Shown here: positions 33,858 to 46,030 of the stretch, one piece after another | Layout: each line of letters starts with the position of its first letter | Position numbering within the stretch: position 1 is the first letter of the stretch | DNA from: Roridomyces roridus | Taxonomy: Eukaryota; Basidiomycota; Agaricomycetes; Agaricales; Mycenaceae | Assembly: GCA_029378245.1 (NCBI GenBank) | Contig: JARKIF010000021.1 | Coordinates: 620,001-684,000, forward strand | Direction: 5' to 3' | Length of the DNA stretch: 64,000 nt | Translations under genes and position numbers: made by a program | The notes under the pieces: model-generated | Seen by the model: only the letters and a program-made list of their open reading frames with translations | Databases searched by the model: none | Told to the model about the DNA's origin: nothing

Positions 33858-36699
33858 GGTGAGAGGTGAGGGAAGGGTGAGGGGTCGATTGAGGCACCCT
33901 CCGCCGGCATCCCCTATTATTATACCCAAAGTCAAATTCGAACTGGGCGCCGGCACAGAACGTGTGTGATGGTTCCTTGATGACTTGCTCCGATGATCGC
34001 GTCGCAAATCCGACGTTTCGCCTATCGCACAAACACCCGGCGATCAGGTACCTGCAGCAAAATCGCAAATCCCAGATACGATGGAAACCACCATTTCTGA
34101 GCTCGTCTTCACGCAGGCTCAAGCGTCTCTTTGGATGAAGCCGCGCTGTGTACAAGGGACGTAAAAAAAACTCGCCAAGCCCACACAGTAGAAACGGCTC
34201 ATCTAAACAGGCGACGGCGCCCCGAATATTTCATATTGCAGTTCAGGCTGTTCAGGCTCAGCAAAGAACTCAATTGACATACCGCTTGTTTCAGTACAAT
34301 ATTTACATTGGACTCGACCCTTTCAAGTTCGAAGAGGAAGGTCGTATGTGCCCGCAAGTGGTGAGTGTCAAACCAACGCCGCGGCCCTGTCACAACTCTA
34401 TTTCAAACGTTTGGTATCAATATTGATTGATCCGCAGCCGAAACATTTGCCTTCGGCCGAATTAGCCTAATTCAATTGTTACTGTGTGTTGCTGCAATGT
34501 TGCTACATGCACCCGGATGTTCTTGGCTAGAACCAGACGACGCATTCTACTTTTTTGCCTGGCAGATACGGGTCGAGCCGATTCATCATCATTCCATCAT
34601 CGAGATCAATCATGGTTGATTGATTGATGTCGGCAGCTCACTCTCGAAATCAGACATAGAAACCAGCGTTTCTACAGGTACAAGAAGCTCGGACTGCAGA
34701 AAAAAATGCTTGTTCCATTGATCCAGTTGGTGTTATGAAATTTGAATCCATACCATACTAGTCTCCCAATGTCAGACTCGCATCAATAAAAAATAAGATA
34801 GTCGAATTTTTTGTATTGATATAGAATACCATACATAATATATGCCGTTGTGTTGAAAATCCAACCGGCGCGCCACACTCCGAACGTCTAATTTGTACAT
34901 AGTACGGGGTTGCCGGGCTGCGGCGGTCCGACTACACTGATGGCGGTGTATTCTCAATACAGCCCGCAGAGTCAACGCAGAGTCTTGTTCATCAGACTCG
35001 CGCTTGGGTGAGATGTACTAATGTCCGCCTGGTCAAATCTGTGTTTCCTCCAGGATATCAAGTTGCGTTTATTCCGGCGTAGTTGGATCCGAATTCGAAT
35101 TCTAGGTGGTGCAATTTTGTGCAGTCTTGGGAGCCGGAGAATGTACATTCCGATAGGTCCCGGCTCTGATGCGGATTCCGCATCAGAGCCATCGGTTTGC
35201 GGGGGATCGACGCGGACACGTGTGAAACTGATTAAATTGAGCGATATGATTAAATCGCGTAGAGCAGCAGAGAGCAGCTATGAGCAGGAGTAAAGACCTG
35301 GTTGACTTACGATATCTCGACTCTCTTTGCGTATGCTAATGGTTGCATTGCCAAGAGTAGGTATGCCTCAAAACAATCAAGCTGATGTCATGCATCTTAT
35401 CTTCAACACGATTCTCCGAGAGAGGATAGGACCCCTGAGAATAGCCTGGGACGTATGATTCTGAAAACCGGATTTCCGAAATTTTGTCCGGACTGTCCGT
35501 TTTTCTGGGAACCAAATTTTTGTCCAGATTAGAATCAGAGGTCCGGATCAAATTGCCATATATGGTAATTCGGCAAGTGCCGAGAGACAGCCGAGCACCG
35601 GCAGTGCCAAAAAATTGTGATTTCACACGCAACAAGTCCAGACCCCCATGTTTTTGTCCGGACTCGAATCAGAGTTCGCGGCGTGGGAGCACCTTTTTGT
35701 CCGGACTAGTATCAAAGGTGAGAGCGGATTTCAAAATTTTTGTCCGGACTATTGAATCATAGGTCCGTGCGTATTCTCAGGGGTCCTGAGAGGATCACCG
35801 GGGGTTGATCGAGCGGGTCGGTTCAATTTGATTTTCAGGTCCACTAGTCGGGAGCCGAGAGCCGAAATCGATGGAGACCAAACGCGGGATTCAGGAACAT
35901 TCGATACGCGACAGTCTAAATCGACTCCTGTGAGAGACTACTTGACGACAAAGAATTTTGTCGATCGTCGGCCAGAAATGAGAGATTATGAGACTCGAGC
36001 CGTGGTGTATTCGCGGAGGTTGCGGTACTGAATAGTCGAGACTACGAAGATGTTGCAATTATTTTAATACTACACATACATAAATAAGCTCAGAGTTGCA
36101 TTGAAGGCAATGAAGCCACATGCACTGAAGGCAATGAAGCCACATGCGACCGCTGAAACGTCAAATCAGACTCGTCCACTTCATAATGCACCGTCCTCTC
36201 CATCTGTACGCTTATTGCGAATGTGTCCTGCAGACGGCTCAGTCTTTAAATTGAGGAAAATCAGGGGAGGATGCGTACGGAGGGAACCTTGCCCTTGCTT
36301 AACTGCCCCCGCTGTTGTTGCGCATCAGACACCGCCGAGAAGAAAGAGGGAGCGTTTAAAGACACGTACCGCGAATTCAATGGGATGTGCAGCATAATGC
36401 CGGTCAGACAAGTTGGTTGTACGGGCCCGAGGTTCCAGGACCAACGGAGTCCCTCTGAGTACGTGATTCCGAGAATTCAGACTGAGACGCCGTTAGATTA
36501 TTCAAGAAATACAACCGAGGTCGGAAGAGATGGCACGTACGTGATGAATAGCACGTTGGCGTAAACTAGATGTGTTCAGTTTCGATAGCCTTTGGGTGGA
36601 GACGACGCACATTTCCCCATGCAAAAATATACCCCGCCAAATACGAGGTTCTTCATGAGTATCCACTAGTAAACGAGTCAGAAATCCGTACATGACCAA
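33858..36699. other. Gene-poor interval with a MITE and small repeats
   Basis: No gene is supported. Besides the MITE at 35428-35787, there is a near-perfect hairpin at 35162-35190 (14-bp arms GGCTCTGATGCGGA around one T) and two tandem copies of a 24-bp unit containing TGAAGGCAATGAAGCCACAT at 36100-36147. Confidence 0.45.
35428..35787. mobile_element. 360-bp MITE with perfect TIRs and 8-bp target duplication
   Basis: A perfect 16-bp terminal inverted repeat, AGGACCCCTGAGAATA, lies at 35428-35443 and inverted at 35772-35787. The element is flanked by an exact 8-bp direct repeat, GAGAGGAT, at 35420-35427 and 35788-35795. The interior consists largely of a degenerate repeated motif, TTTTTGTCCGGACT followed by AATCAGAGGTCCG, at about 35483, 35513, 35651, 35694 and 35736. 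An 8-bp duplication fits hAT or KDZ (Zisupton-like) transposases; no coding sequence is present. The perfect ends suggest recent mobility. Confidence 0.88.
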
Positions 36700-38205
36700 T
36701 GAATCATGCCACAAACACAGAGCATCGTGGTGATGGAGCCCAGGCTTGAATTGACGACGCAAGGTCAACTGCCATCGGAGATTACACCAATCGTGCTTAC
36801 AATGTCAAGCAACCTGGAAAGGAGCTCAGCCAACTCTGACCGAAACCAAGCGCAAACTGGTACGAACCACACTCCAAACCATAGAGTATCAACTTGTCCA
36901 GGACGCGATTATACCTGCTTCGTGGTCAGAATGTTTAATCAAATGAACCCGTAAGCTCACCGGCCATTCTCAACGCGATGTTGAGCGAGGAGGTGCACCA
37001 ATGTGCCCGAGGTGACCGCATCGAGTGCGGCAGAAACGCCGAACGTAAATGTAAGAAGCCACTAAATGAGATGAGATACGAGGCCTGCTTCACGGATGTA
37101 GCACCGACATGATCGTGTTGTTCCATCAAGCTGAATCGCTTGAGTTCAAACCTGTTCGCGATTCAAATACCTGTCAGCTACAACAATTTTCGTCGCCCAA
37201 AAGACGCACTCTTTCACTGCGACAACTGATTCGAAGATGAGCTCCCGAGCGCCAGGGACTCCAGACGGACAGGAACGAACCAATTGCGGAGGCTACCACC
37301 AATCAGCGTGGATATGGCCCCCAAGGACGTGTACTCACCCAGACGAAGGCAGATGAGGATAACCTAGGAGGGTGATAATGTCAGTCCGCATCTCTCGAAG
37401 GGATAGACTAGCAGACGCACCACAGGAGCAGTTAACAGCCAATTCATCTTGCTCAGAACGAAAATCCGCTTTGCATAGAAACTTGAAAAGGCGTTCAATT
37501 TCAGCGCATTGGAGCGTTCAACCCGACGTACTAATCCACGCAGGCGACGATTAACGACTAGGTATCGCCGCCAGTCAGACGGATCAAAGTAAAGAAGGGA
37601 GGACTCGCCGTCTGAATGACAATCATCTGCCAAATCGAGGTTGAGCATCGGCGCCAAATCGGCGCTCGAAGTATTTCAATTCCCACGCACCGGGATTTGC
37701 CTGGCCATTGATTGAGCCCCACACAAAAAAAGAGAGAGAAAAAGAAAGAATTACCACGGGATAATATCTATCACCTCTTGCGATCCGTAATTCGCAATGA
37801 GATAAAACCAGACGGCGCTCCAGATGAATCCAAGGTGTATCGTATCCATGATCCTGAGGAGTCTCGACGATAAGCAGATATTTCGAATTGAATGAAAATT
37901 CCAAGTGCACGGACCAGACTACGGAGACCTGGGTGGATTCAAGTACTCGTCAACCATCAACCCTGTTCGGGTGTGCGTGCTCCACTGACCAGTAGTTTGA
38001 GCGGCCAAGGATCGTGCTTGTACGACTTGAAGTAAAACATCGCCTGAAGGTCTGAAATTCCGGAAAAACTGCCACAGAGTGTCAATGCGACAGACGCAAT
38101 GATAGAGATGCAGACTCACACCGAAGCAAAGAGCGCCCCGATGAGCACCGCGCCCAAGTTCTTCGGTATGTCGACCGTGAATGAAGGAGGGCCGGGTGTA
38201 GACAT
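36700..38205 (-). CDS. DUF6534-type seven-helix membrane protein (exon structure partly uncertain)
   Basis: A member of a large Agaricomycete family of multi-helix membrane proteins of unknown function. From the ATG at 38205 the exons 38205-38120, 38068-37990, 37928-37915 (14 nt) and 37853-37755 read PKNLGAVLIGALFAS, SDLQAMFYFKSYKHDPWPLK, and W-IMDTIHLGFIWSAVWFYL with IANYGSQEVIDIIPW, the standard start of this family. Further exons are recognisable as FYAKRIFVLSKMNWLL-TAPVV (around 37450-37500), WLLTFTFGVSAALDAVTSGT with LVHLLAQH (around 36970-37060) and YNRVLDKLILY (around 36895). I could not join the exons between about 37750 and 37500 or fix the C-terminus, so some parts may be degraded. 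Confidence 0.55.
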
Positions 38206-40072
38206 CGTGTTGTGGGGTGCAAAGGGAGTCGGATCCTCCATCGAAATGGTGGGGCCTATCATATAGGTCCTCGTTGTGCGTGGGTACTTGATCCTGATGC
38301 TGGAGAGAAGTCGCAGCTTTGCAACAATCACGGGGAGTGTGAGTAAACAAGGAAAAACCGGAGATTGTTTGGTATCCCGCTCCCCTTATAATAGGATTGT
38401 CAGTGTCGCCAAGCATTCCCAGTCTACGACTCTGAGTGCATACGCATGGACCTGGATCAACTCGAACTATGTGCTACATACCCGTATGTAGCTCAGTGGG
38501 CCGTGAGATATAGAAAGACGGACAACGGACAGGGCGGACACGACGGGCTTACTTGCATGCGAGAGCCAAAGATAAGTAGCGAACACCTCGGATGTGATAT
38601 GATATATCCTCCCGTTTGATTCTTTATTAGATTCAGAGTATTGGTCCCAGGTGCAAGAGTCGGATTGGGTCTAGATAATGAAAACGGCTTGCCGGTGGCG
38701 CCACAATGGGCTGGCTTGATACTTGGTAACCAAAGGGGGCGGCGGAGCCAGTCACCAGGCCGAGTCGGAAGCGTTGCTAAAAAGGACGTCAATGACGCTG
38801 GTTGATTGATCAAGCAGGACGGCAGAAATACGTCCCTCAGGACCCAGGGACCAAGTGCTGGCAGCGGCGGCGGTGGCGGTTTGAGAACTAGCCTTATCGT
38901 CCGGACAAACGCTGCCCATCGACGTCGGTGGCTTTAACCCTACATTTTTATCTATCCGGCGGCGCTCCGGCTGTGTTGCTCGATTTAACATGGATCCGCT
39001 CACGGCCGCAGCGGTGCCCAATGCATTGGATTCAGTATTGGGACGATTAATGAAAAGACGGGTTCGCACATGGCATGCCGCAGCTTTGAGAGCCCACGTG
39101 CTGGCCTTGATGCCACTCCCGCCCAGGTTTCCACCATCCAAGACTGAGGTTCGATGCTGATAGGCCTGCGTGATAAGCTTCTCTTCTGGTGGAGTGGCCG
39201 TGGCGACAGAGTATCCTAATTTCTCTCGGAGAGCGGCAGTGAATCAACTCCAACAAGACAAAATAGTCCGGACTGATCTAGCCCAAGACAAGTCCAAGTA
39301 TTGTTGGAAATCAGCATCGGGAAGATTAATGAAAGACGCGTGACATGCGCAGCCTTGAGAACGCACGCCGGACCGGTACTGGACTTTGATGTGCTGACCA
39401 GTCTGCAATACAAGAATACGACGCGCGAACGGTGATCACAGAACCCAGTCAAGGCACATGGACACCGGTGGAGTCTTCTACAGCGGAAATGATCACCTTC
39501 CGGGCAAGGGCGCAAGGAGCAATGCGGAGAGAATCAGCCCGAGATGTCACAAACTACAATTGACATCCCGCCGTGGAGAGCTCCAGTGTGGGCGAAGAAC
39601 AGAAGTTGAATATGACCTGAGTGAGGAAGCCGTCCGGAGCTTTTGGGAGAGCGGCAGCGGGAAGATCGTAGACTGGTGGTGGTGGTTTGAGAACAAGTCC
39701 GCGCAAGCACAACCAAACAAACGCGGGTTATGATGCCCGTTCCGTATCATCGGCGGGGATGCAACATTCGAACTTCGTGCCTAGACTGTGCAGTCCTCAC
39801 ATCATATCCGTTGCTACGTCGGTTCCGAAGCCAAGGAGCATCCACAGCTCCGCTTTCGATTCTGCTCATAGCTAAGTATCACAAGAGAACGCGCACGATC
39901 CGAATACCATCATTTACCACGGGACTCAGGCAAAAACGAACCAAAAGAGTCGTGACCATCTAAAATCAATTAAAAATCGTAAGAATCACTAGCCCAACTT
40001 CCCCTCCCTCCCCTCCCCTCATCGGCCCTCCCTCCCCGGCCCCTCCCCTCACCCCACAGATTCGCAACGTAA
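38206..40072. other. Interval with a diverged duplicated segment
   Basis: No gene is recognised. Two related stretches of about 90 bp, 39030-39125 and 39315-39410, share ATTAATGAAA(A)GACG and GCAGC(T/C)TTGAGA and lie in the same orientation. They may be diverged exons or a repeat. A minus-strand open frame covers each (38752-39141 and 39216-39515), but the translations match nothing I know. Confidence 0.3.
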
Positions 40073-42261
40073 TTACCGGATATCACCCTCAACATGCGCA
40101 CTCCCCACCTTCTCCCCCTCATCACCCTTCTTCTCATTCTTCTCATTCTCATAATCCACCGACCCCTTGTCATTCTCATGCGCAACATCAAACACATCCA
40201 CACGCGTACTCGCAAACTTGCGTGCACTGATTCCTTTTTCAAAAAGCAGGTCGAGCTCGGCGAAGGAGCGGCCTTGCGGCTATGAGAATGTGAGTTTGTA
40301 TGTATATCGTCGCATTGAAAAGAAAGGCGTACCTCAGGAACCCGGAAATACGTATACACGACACACAGGAAGCACACGCCGCCCCAGAAGAATCCAGCAT
40401 AGTTCTGCCAATTCCAGGCGGTGGGGTTGAGCATGTACGGCGTCAGCACGGAGCAAATGATCCCAACGACGTTGCTGCAAAGCCGGTAGGTAGAATCAAG
40501 TACGAAGACGACGTGATGAAATGGAAACGCACTACATGTTCCTGCCCAGCACGACACTCTTAATCTGCAACCGCCGGGTACTGAGCTCCGCGACGAGCGA
40601 GTATGCGATGGTGCCAACGGTGCACTGGTAGATGAGAGCCCAGACAAGCATGAGCGAGCCGGTAGCATTGCCCGCCTGCATTCCGAGTCGATCAGCATGC
40701 ATTGTTCCCAACGCGAGCAAAAGGTTAAAGCGTACCTGAGCGCGATGGCTGTGGGGAACGAGACCCACGAACCCGATGGCGAGGAGGATGATACAGAGAC
40801 CGATAAGCCCGGAAAGGTAGAGGGTGCGACGACCGATACCGCGGGACATGAGGAACCACGCGCCAAAGACGCCAGCCATGTTAATCCCATACTGGCCGAG
40901 CGCAAAGTCATACGACTTGGAGGGCTCGAGGCCAGCTTGTTCGAGGAAATACCTAGCAAGAGTCAGTGGGTGAAAGAAACGAAACGAGACCACAACACGC
41001 ACGTCGAATAGCCCGTAAACGAATTCCCCGCGAGATTCTGCATCGCCCACACCATACAAACAATCTCCGTCCTCCTCAAATCCGGGCCCTTGAAGCAATC
41101 CCAATACGTCGCACCCTTGGTCAACTTCTCCTCCAGGATAGTCGTATGCTGCATCATCGCCAGGGTCTCCTCCACCTCGCCCTCCTTGCGCTGCTGCTTG
41201 CTCGTAAGCCTCTCCATCGCCCGCCTCGCATCGTCCAACCGCCCACGCCGCACGAGCCACCACGGGCTCTCGGGTGCGAGAGCGATCCCGACGAGAAGAG
41301 GGACTGGCCACATCCACTGGAGGGCGTATGGGATACGGTAGGCCCACTGGTCCGTGCGGGGAAGCATGGACTTGATGACGCCGATACCGATGACTTGGCC
41401 GAGACCCCAGCAGAAGTTGACGTAGGTGGTGAGGTAGCCGCGGAGGGCGACGGGGACGACTTCCGAGGCGTATGTGATGGTCACTGTGGACGAGAAGTAG
41501 GTCAGCGGCGGGAGTGGGCAGGAACGGATCAGCGCCAAGGTCGCGCTTAGGGCAATTTCAAATTACCCCGGCGGCCGCGCTCCCCAGATCAACGGTCCAC
41601 GCAGCACACGGAGGATTGGGGTCCGATAATGAGAAGAACACGCACGCGTTTGGAAAACACCCCACGGGATACCGCACAGAATCTCCGCAACCTGCAAAAC
41701 GACAACGTCCTTGGCGGTGAAGAAGATCGCAGTGAAGCCAATGATGCAGACGAGGCACGCCATGACGGTATAACGGTATCCGTAACGCTCCGAGACCCAG
41801 CCGTTGATGAAGAGCCCGATGATCTCGCCGACGTTGGCGCCGTTACTGAGACCCGACTGCCACCGCGCAGGGACCTGGTAAGTCCCGTCAGCACCGAGCT
41901 GGCCGTACTTCTTGTTGAACTGCGGGAAAGCGTCTGCATCGGAGGTGCATTCAGCTCGTGTGATGTGGGGCAAGTGTAGCGGACGCACAGAAGTTGGAGA
42001 GGAGACAGACGTCGTAGCCCTCCATGGCAATGCAAGTGGAGATGAGGACGCTCCATGCAATGGCCTTGGGGTAAAGCCGGATGCCCTCCAAGAGTGTCAT
42101 TTGGTGCTCCCTGTCCGTAGCCACCTTTTCTTTTCGTCAATAGGGGACCCGGGGGCAGGAGGAGGCCGCACCTTGGCACGGTGGATAAGCTCTTGGGCGC
42201 TGGCATTGTCGGAGAGCTGATGCTCTGCGTCGAAATGGAGGGGGCTGTCGTCGACGGGCAT
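40073..42261 (-). CDS. MFS sugar transporter (alpha-glucoside permease-like)
   Basis: A 12-helix sugar:H+ symporter of the plasma membrane. From the ATG at 42261 the exons spell VATDREHQMTLLEGIRLYPK, the first helix (AWSVLISTCIAMEGYDVCLL), YAFPQFNKKYGQL, GLFINGWVSERYGYRYTVM (motif A), YASEVVPVALRGYLTTYVNF, the sugar-porter signature PESPWWLVRRGR, AGNSFTGYST, MSRGIGRRTLYLSG, SLVAELSTRRLQIKSVVLGR and YFRVPE-PQGRSFAELDLLFE. The stop is at 40073-40075. The PES and GRR motifs place it with fungal maltose/alpha-glucoside permeases; the exact sugar cannot be read. A Met 78 bp upstream in frame is a possible longer start. The C-terminal tail is hydrophilic and rich in Glu and Lys. Confidence 0.88.
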
Positions 42262-42339
42262 GGCGCGGGAGAGAGGCGGCGAAGCTTTTTTTTGGGAGGA
42301 AGACAGAAGAAGGTGCGACCGATCACACATGCATGCCAT

Positions 42340-43869
42340 CAGACAAATGTGGTCGGCTGATCAATCACCCGTGCGATAGGAGACTTTTCTGTGGCTGCAA
42401 AAGGAATCTCTTGTCATTGGTAAAGCAACGAACTCTATGGAAAATGAGCTGGTTTTCTTCGAGCTCACCTCGCAATTTGGGCAACGGATGTGGAAGGTCC
42501 GGTCAATGTGATAAGCGTCTACTGCCAAGAAGCAGAGAAGATGCCGTTGTTCAAGGTCACCAGATGCCTTTTTCATGTGGTTCAGGCTCCGCTGTTGAAT
42601 TGAATTTTGTTCCAGAAAAGTTCGGGCGGGATTCGGGAAACAGGCCAAAATACAACTATCCAGTTCGACAGCTTGGGCTTTGGCCATGTGGATTCAGCCA
42701 GACCGGTCTCGGGAAAAAGAATGCAATGGGAGAGTAGCGCGGGGAATCGAACCCGCGTGCCGCTGTGCTTCAAACAACAGGTGCTGCTTGTCAGTCAAGA
42801 ATTACATCGTCTTGGAGTAGGATCCAGAAGTTCCTCCACACAGAATATCTAGCTAAAGACGACATTGCAAAGAATATTGAGACTTGCCAACCGGAGTGGG
42901 ATCCAGAAGTTTGTTTCTCCTACAACTTCTCTCCAGTTGGTCCATCGCAGTCCATCAGACTCCATTTCGGTTGCATCGGCAAAAAAAAAAAAAAAAAAAA
43001 GGCGAGAAGGAAACAAAGTGGCAGTTCGGGAATCGAACCCGTTTGAATTTTCACCAGGCCGGAAAGTTGGCAAAGCCTCAGGTACTGCAAGTGATTTTCA
43101 ATTGATCCAACTGTACATTCCCAGTTCGTCCGGCCACACGGATGGCCTCGGCAGCGGTTCAAGTGGGAAACAAAGAAGAAAAAGGTCATTTCGTACAGAT
43201 CTAGAACTATTTAGCCGCGGGGAATTGAAGCCGCGCGCAGCCTACCACGGAGTCCCGCCTCTGTGGCGAGTGCTTTCTACTCGCGGACGGCGACTGGCGA
43301 TTCATGGGAATAGATTCCGGGCTGGTGGAGCAACAATTGTAGGTTCATGGCAAGAATTCAATGCAGTCCCCATCTATTGGATTTTACCCGCTCATTCGGT
43401 TGGTTCATGCACTCGATCTCGGTAGCATGGGAAAAGAACTCAAAAAGGAGCAGAAGTCACAAGAATGGGCAGTTCAGGAATCGAACCTGCTTCAACAGCC
43501 CGCAAAGTTGGCGATGGTCTGCATATGAACTCGCCTTAGATGGCCTTGGCATTCGTAAGTATAGCGAGCTGGAGCTCATGTTTGAGGTACTCCCAACATT
43601 TCAAGTGTGAAACAAAGAAAAAGAGGCAACTGGTAGGTCACTGGTCACTTGCAACTCCCATTACCAGAGGGAATCCGCAATATATCCACAACCCGAGTGA
43701 AAAAAAAGGACATAGCTCGTTTTCGCATGGGGAGGCCGAGCATCGAACCCGCTCCGTCTCCTTGACAATGACAGAGTCCAACACTTGACTGGATTCCAAT
43801 CGCCGTCTCATCTGTCCGTCAAACAGGTCAGACAATGCATCATTCATCCTACATTCCAGCAGACATACC
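42340..43869. repeat. Cluster of four tRNA 3'-half remnants
   Basis: Four minus-strand T-arm-like sequences lie within about 1 kb: near 42738 (GGGGAATCGAACCCGC), 43022 (TTCGGGAATCGAACCCG), 43468 (TTCAGGAATCGAACCTG) and 43738 (GAGCATCGAACCCG). Each is followed by an anticodon-stem-like stretch, but none has a matching D-arm. A run of 20 A residues lies at about 42980-42999. They look like truncated tRNA-derived retroelements. No gene is seen in this stretch. Confidence 0.45.
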
Positions 43870-45288
43870 TCAATAAAAACTATTCTGGTCTTTCGTCCCA
43901 ACATGAATACGCAGCCCACGCTGCGCCAAAGCCCGAAGAGCGGGGACATTCACCAACGGAAGCTGTCCAGCCTGTGGATACTTTGGCCAGACGAGACGGA
44001 AGGACTCGAGTCGCGCGCAAGTGGACTCGGAATCCGTGGGGCCGGCCAACCGCGAATCGAGCGCACCAAGCAGGTCCTCGTTCACCGCATCCGACGGACA
44101 GTCAATGAAGACGAACGCGCGGAGCTTGGGCAGGAACTCTGGGTACATGCGGCGGTCCAACGCCCGGATGACGTGCGACTGGAAAGGAAGACCCATCGGA
44201 TGGGCGAGCTCGAGCGTCGTGAGATGGCTGAGTGCATCGAGCCAGCTGAGTGGGACGGAAGGCGACAGCCCCACGGTAAAGGTGCGCAAGGTGCCCGCGA
44301 TTTTGCTCAAGAAGGGGAAGACGTAGGCGTCTGAGTATGTCTGGTACATGGTGAAACGGCTGCCCAGTTTGAAACTCTCCAACTGTGGGAGGATGAGGCA
44401 TGGGAGAATGCTCCCATCCCATTCGGGATCCAGTATGGTGAGGGAGGTAATGGTGGGGTGGGTGACCATTGATTCGTCAGGGGAAAGCCCTTCTGCGAGT
44501 TCGGCCGAGTGCTTCCGAGCAAAGTCGCGAAGCGCGGGGACTAGTCGCAAGATATCGAGACATTCTTGATGAGGTATGATGGCGAGAGTGAGTTTCGTGA
44601 GTTGCGCCCACGGAATGACGACCATCGACGGCAGTATGTGCTCCAGATGAAAGTCGCTGGGGAGAGGCGTACCATCGACGCGGAATAACTCGATCTGCGC
44701 GTCCTCATCGTCCACATCCTCGACATCGTCCATGGAAGAGAGAACGAGCTTCCTGAGAATCGGGAAGGATGGGATGGTGGTAAAGTCGACCAGAGCCTGC
44801 AAGTCGCACATCAGGTTTAGATCCTGTAATCGGGGTGCGTGCGGATGGAGGACAGATTCCAACAAAGTCGGGTCGTCGAGCTCCGAGTACCGGATGACGA
44901 GAGTCAGAGGTCGGGTGCCAGCGCGCTGGAACCAGGTGTCGATAACCATCTCTGGCTGCGGTGCTCCCAACGTGGAGCCGAATTCGATCTCAGGGATCGT
45001 GTCCCACAAGGCGGGAGTGGCAATGGCCAAAGACCTCCAATCCCGACAGATTTGAGTGAGAAGAAGTGGTGCCTCGGACGATGCGACACGTTTGCCCGTG
45101 TCGATGCACCACAAGAAGATTTCGGCCGTGATCTCTGGGGGCAGTGTGAGGACTGGATAGACGACGAGATCGAGGGCAGCAAGGACGTCTGTGCGCTGCT
45201 TTTGTAACCCATGAAGGACGGACTCTTGCTCTGAGATGCTGGCGTCCAGCGCGGCGAGATGTTCTCGAAGTTGCTCGATAGCGCACAT
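43870..45288 (-). CDS. F-box protein with N-terminal coiled coil
   Basis: Probably a substrate-recognition subunit of an SCF-type E3 ubiquitin ligase; Agaricomycetes carry very many such genes. A single exon encodes 472 residues from the ATG at 45288 (an upstream in-frame Met exists at 45378). A short coiled coil (AIEQLREHLAALDASISEQE) precedes the F-box (VLTLPPEITAEIFLWC then ICRDWRSLAIATPALWDTI). The rest is a leucine-rich, solenoid-like region that would bind the target. The lack of introns contrasts with the other genes here. It lies head to head with a damaged F-box gene. Confidence 0.85.
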   Translation of the reverse strand: MCAIEQLREHLAALDASISEQESVLHGLQKQRTDVLAALDLVVYPVLTLPPEITAEIFLWCIDTGKRVASSEAPLLLTQICRDWRSLAIATPALWDTIPEIEFGSTLGAPQPEMVIDTWFQRAGTRPLTLVIRYSELDDPTLLESVLHPHAPRLQDLNLMCDLQALVDFTTIPSFPILRKLVLSSMDDVEDVDDEDAQIELFRVDGTPLPSDFHLEHILPSMVVIPWAQLTKLTLAIIPHQECLDILRLVPALRDFARKHSAELAEGLSPDESMVTHPTITSLTILDPEWDGSILPCLILPQLESFKLGSRFTMYQTYSDAYVFPFLSKIAGTLRTFTVGLSPSVPLSWLDALSHLTTLELAHPMGLPFQSHVIRALDRRMYPEFLPKLRAFVFIDCPSDAVNEDLLGALDSRLAGPTDSESTCARLESFRLVWPKYPQAGQLPLVNVPALRALAQRGLRIHVGTKDQNSFY

Positions 45289-45480
45289 GGTGGCGAGAAC
45301 AGAGATTCTTTTGATCGGAATTGTGAACAAGTCGGCAATCAAAACATCAAGCCGGCTGATGTCCCACCTTTGTCCCACGTGTGACCTTTACCTCTTCTTT
45401 CCTCCGCGTCCCACAAGAGTGACTCAGCCAGCCTATCCACCGCTCCCTCATCTTGCCCTCATCTTACAGGGGCCAGTGCG

Positions 45481-46030
45481 ATGTCAATGCAGGAGGAGGC
45501 CGTCATCTCACCCGGCCAGCGCATACCGGATGACATTCTCTGCGAAATATTCGTACTCGTGACTCGGGGCGCCGGTCGCTTCGTGTACGATTCCGTCGAC
45601 AAGCCCCCGTGGGTGCTAGCAGGCGTGTGCCAGTCCTGGAGGCAGACAGCTTTAAATCACACCCTTCTCTGGTCCACCATCTCCATTTCGGCGGCCACTG
45701 CCTATCCCCTCGAGGCAGTCGAAGCGCAGCTCCAAAGGTCCGGTAATGCGCTCCTCAGCATCTCCTACGAGGCGCAGAGTTCCCTGCGGTCATGTTCTTA
45801 AGGATGCTCAGCTCTCGCGTCGCAGGTTTGCGGTGCGTCAGGCTGTATAATAAAACCCTTGCGGAACCGTCGGTGGTTATGATGGAAGGTATGCAGGGCC
45901 TGCAAGAGGCTGGTGTGGACGCTCTTATCTCCAGAATCCGGTGTTTACGAATAATGGGCTGGGCGAACGGGTTTTTGTTCTCTGAGGTTTCATATTTGGC
46001 TCATTCTCTATTCACTTATGGTGTAATGTG
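45481..46030 (+). pseudogene. Broken F-box gene copy
   Basis: From 45481 the frame reads a classic F-box start, ISPGQRIPDDILCEIFVLVT, then WVLAGVCQSWRQTALNHTLL and WSTISIS. It runs into a stop at about 45799-45801. The protein-like reading continues in a different frame (FLRMLSSRVAGLRCVRLYNK) and then decays beyond about 46030. This indicates a frameshift in an F-box gene related to, and divergent from, the intact one next to it. Confidence 0.6.

Noticed and set aside
37623..38416. A Ste3-type pheromone receptor as an explanation for the seven-helix gene.
   Set aside because: The motifs (LDTIHLGFIW-like, ALDAVTSGTLV) fit the DUF6534 family rather than Ste3 receptors.
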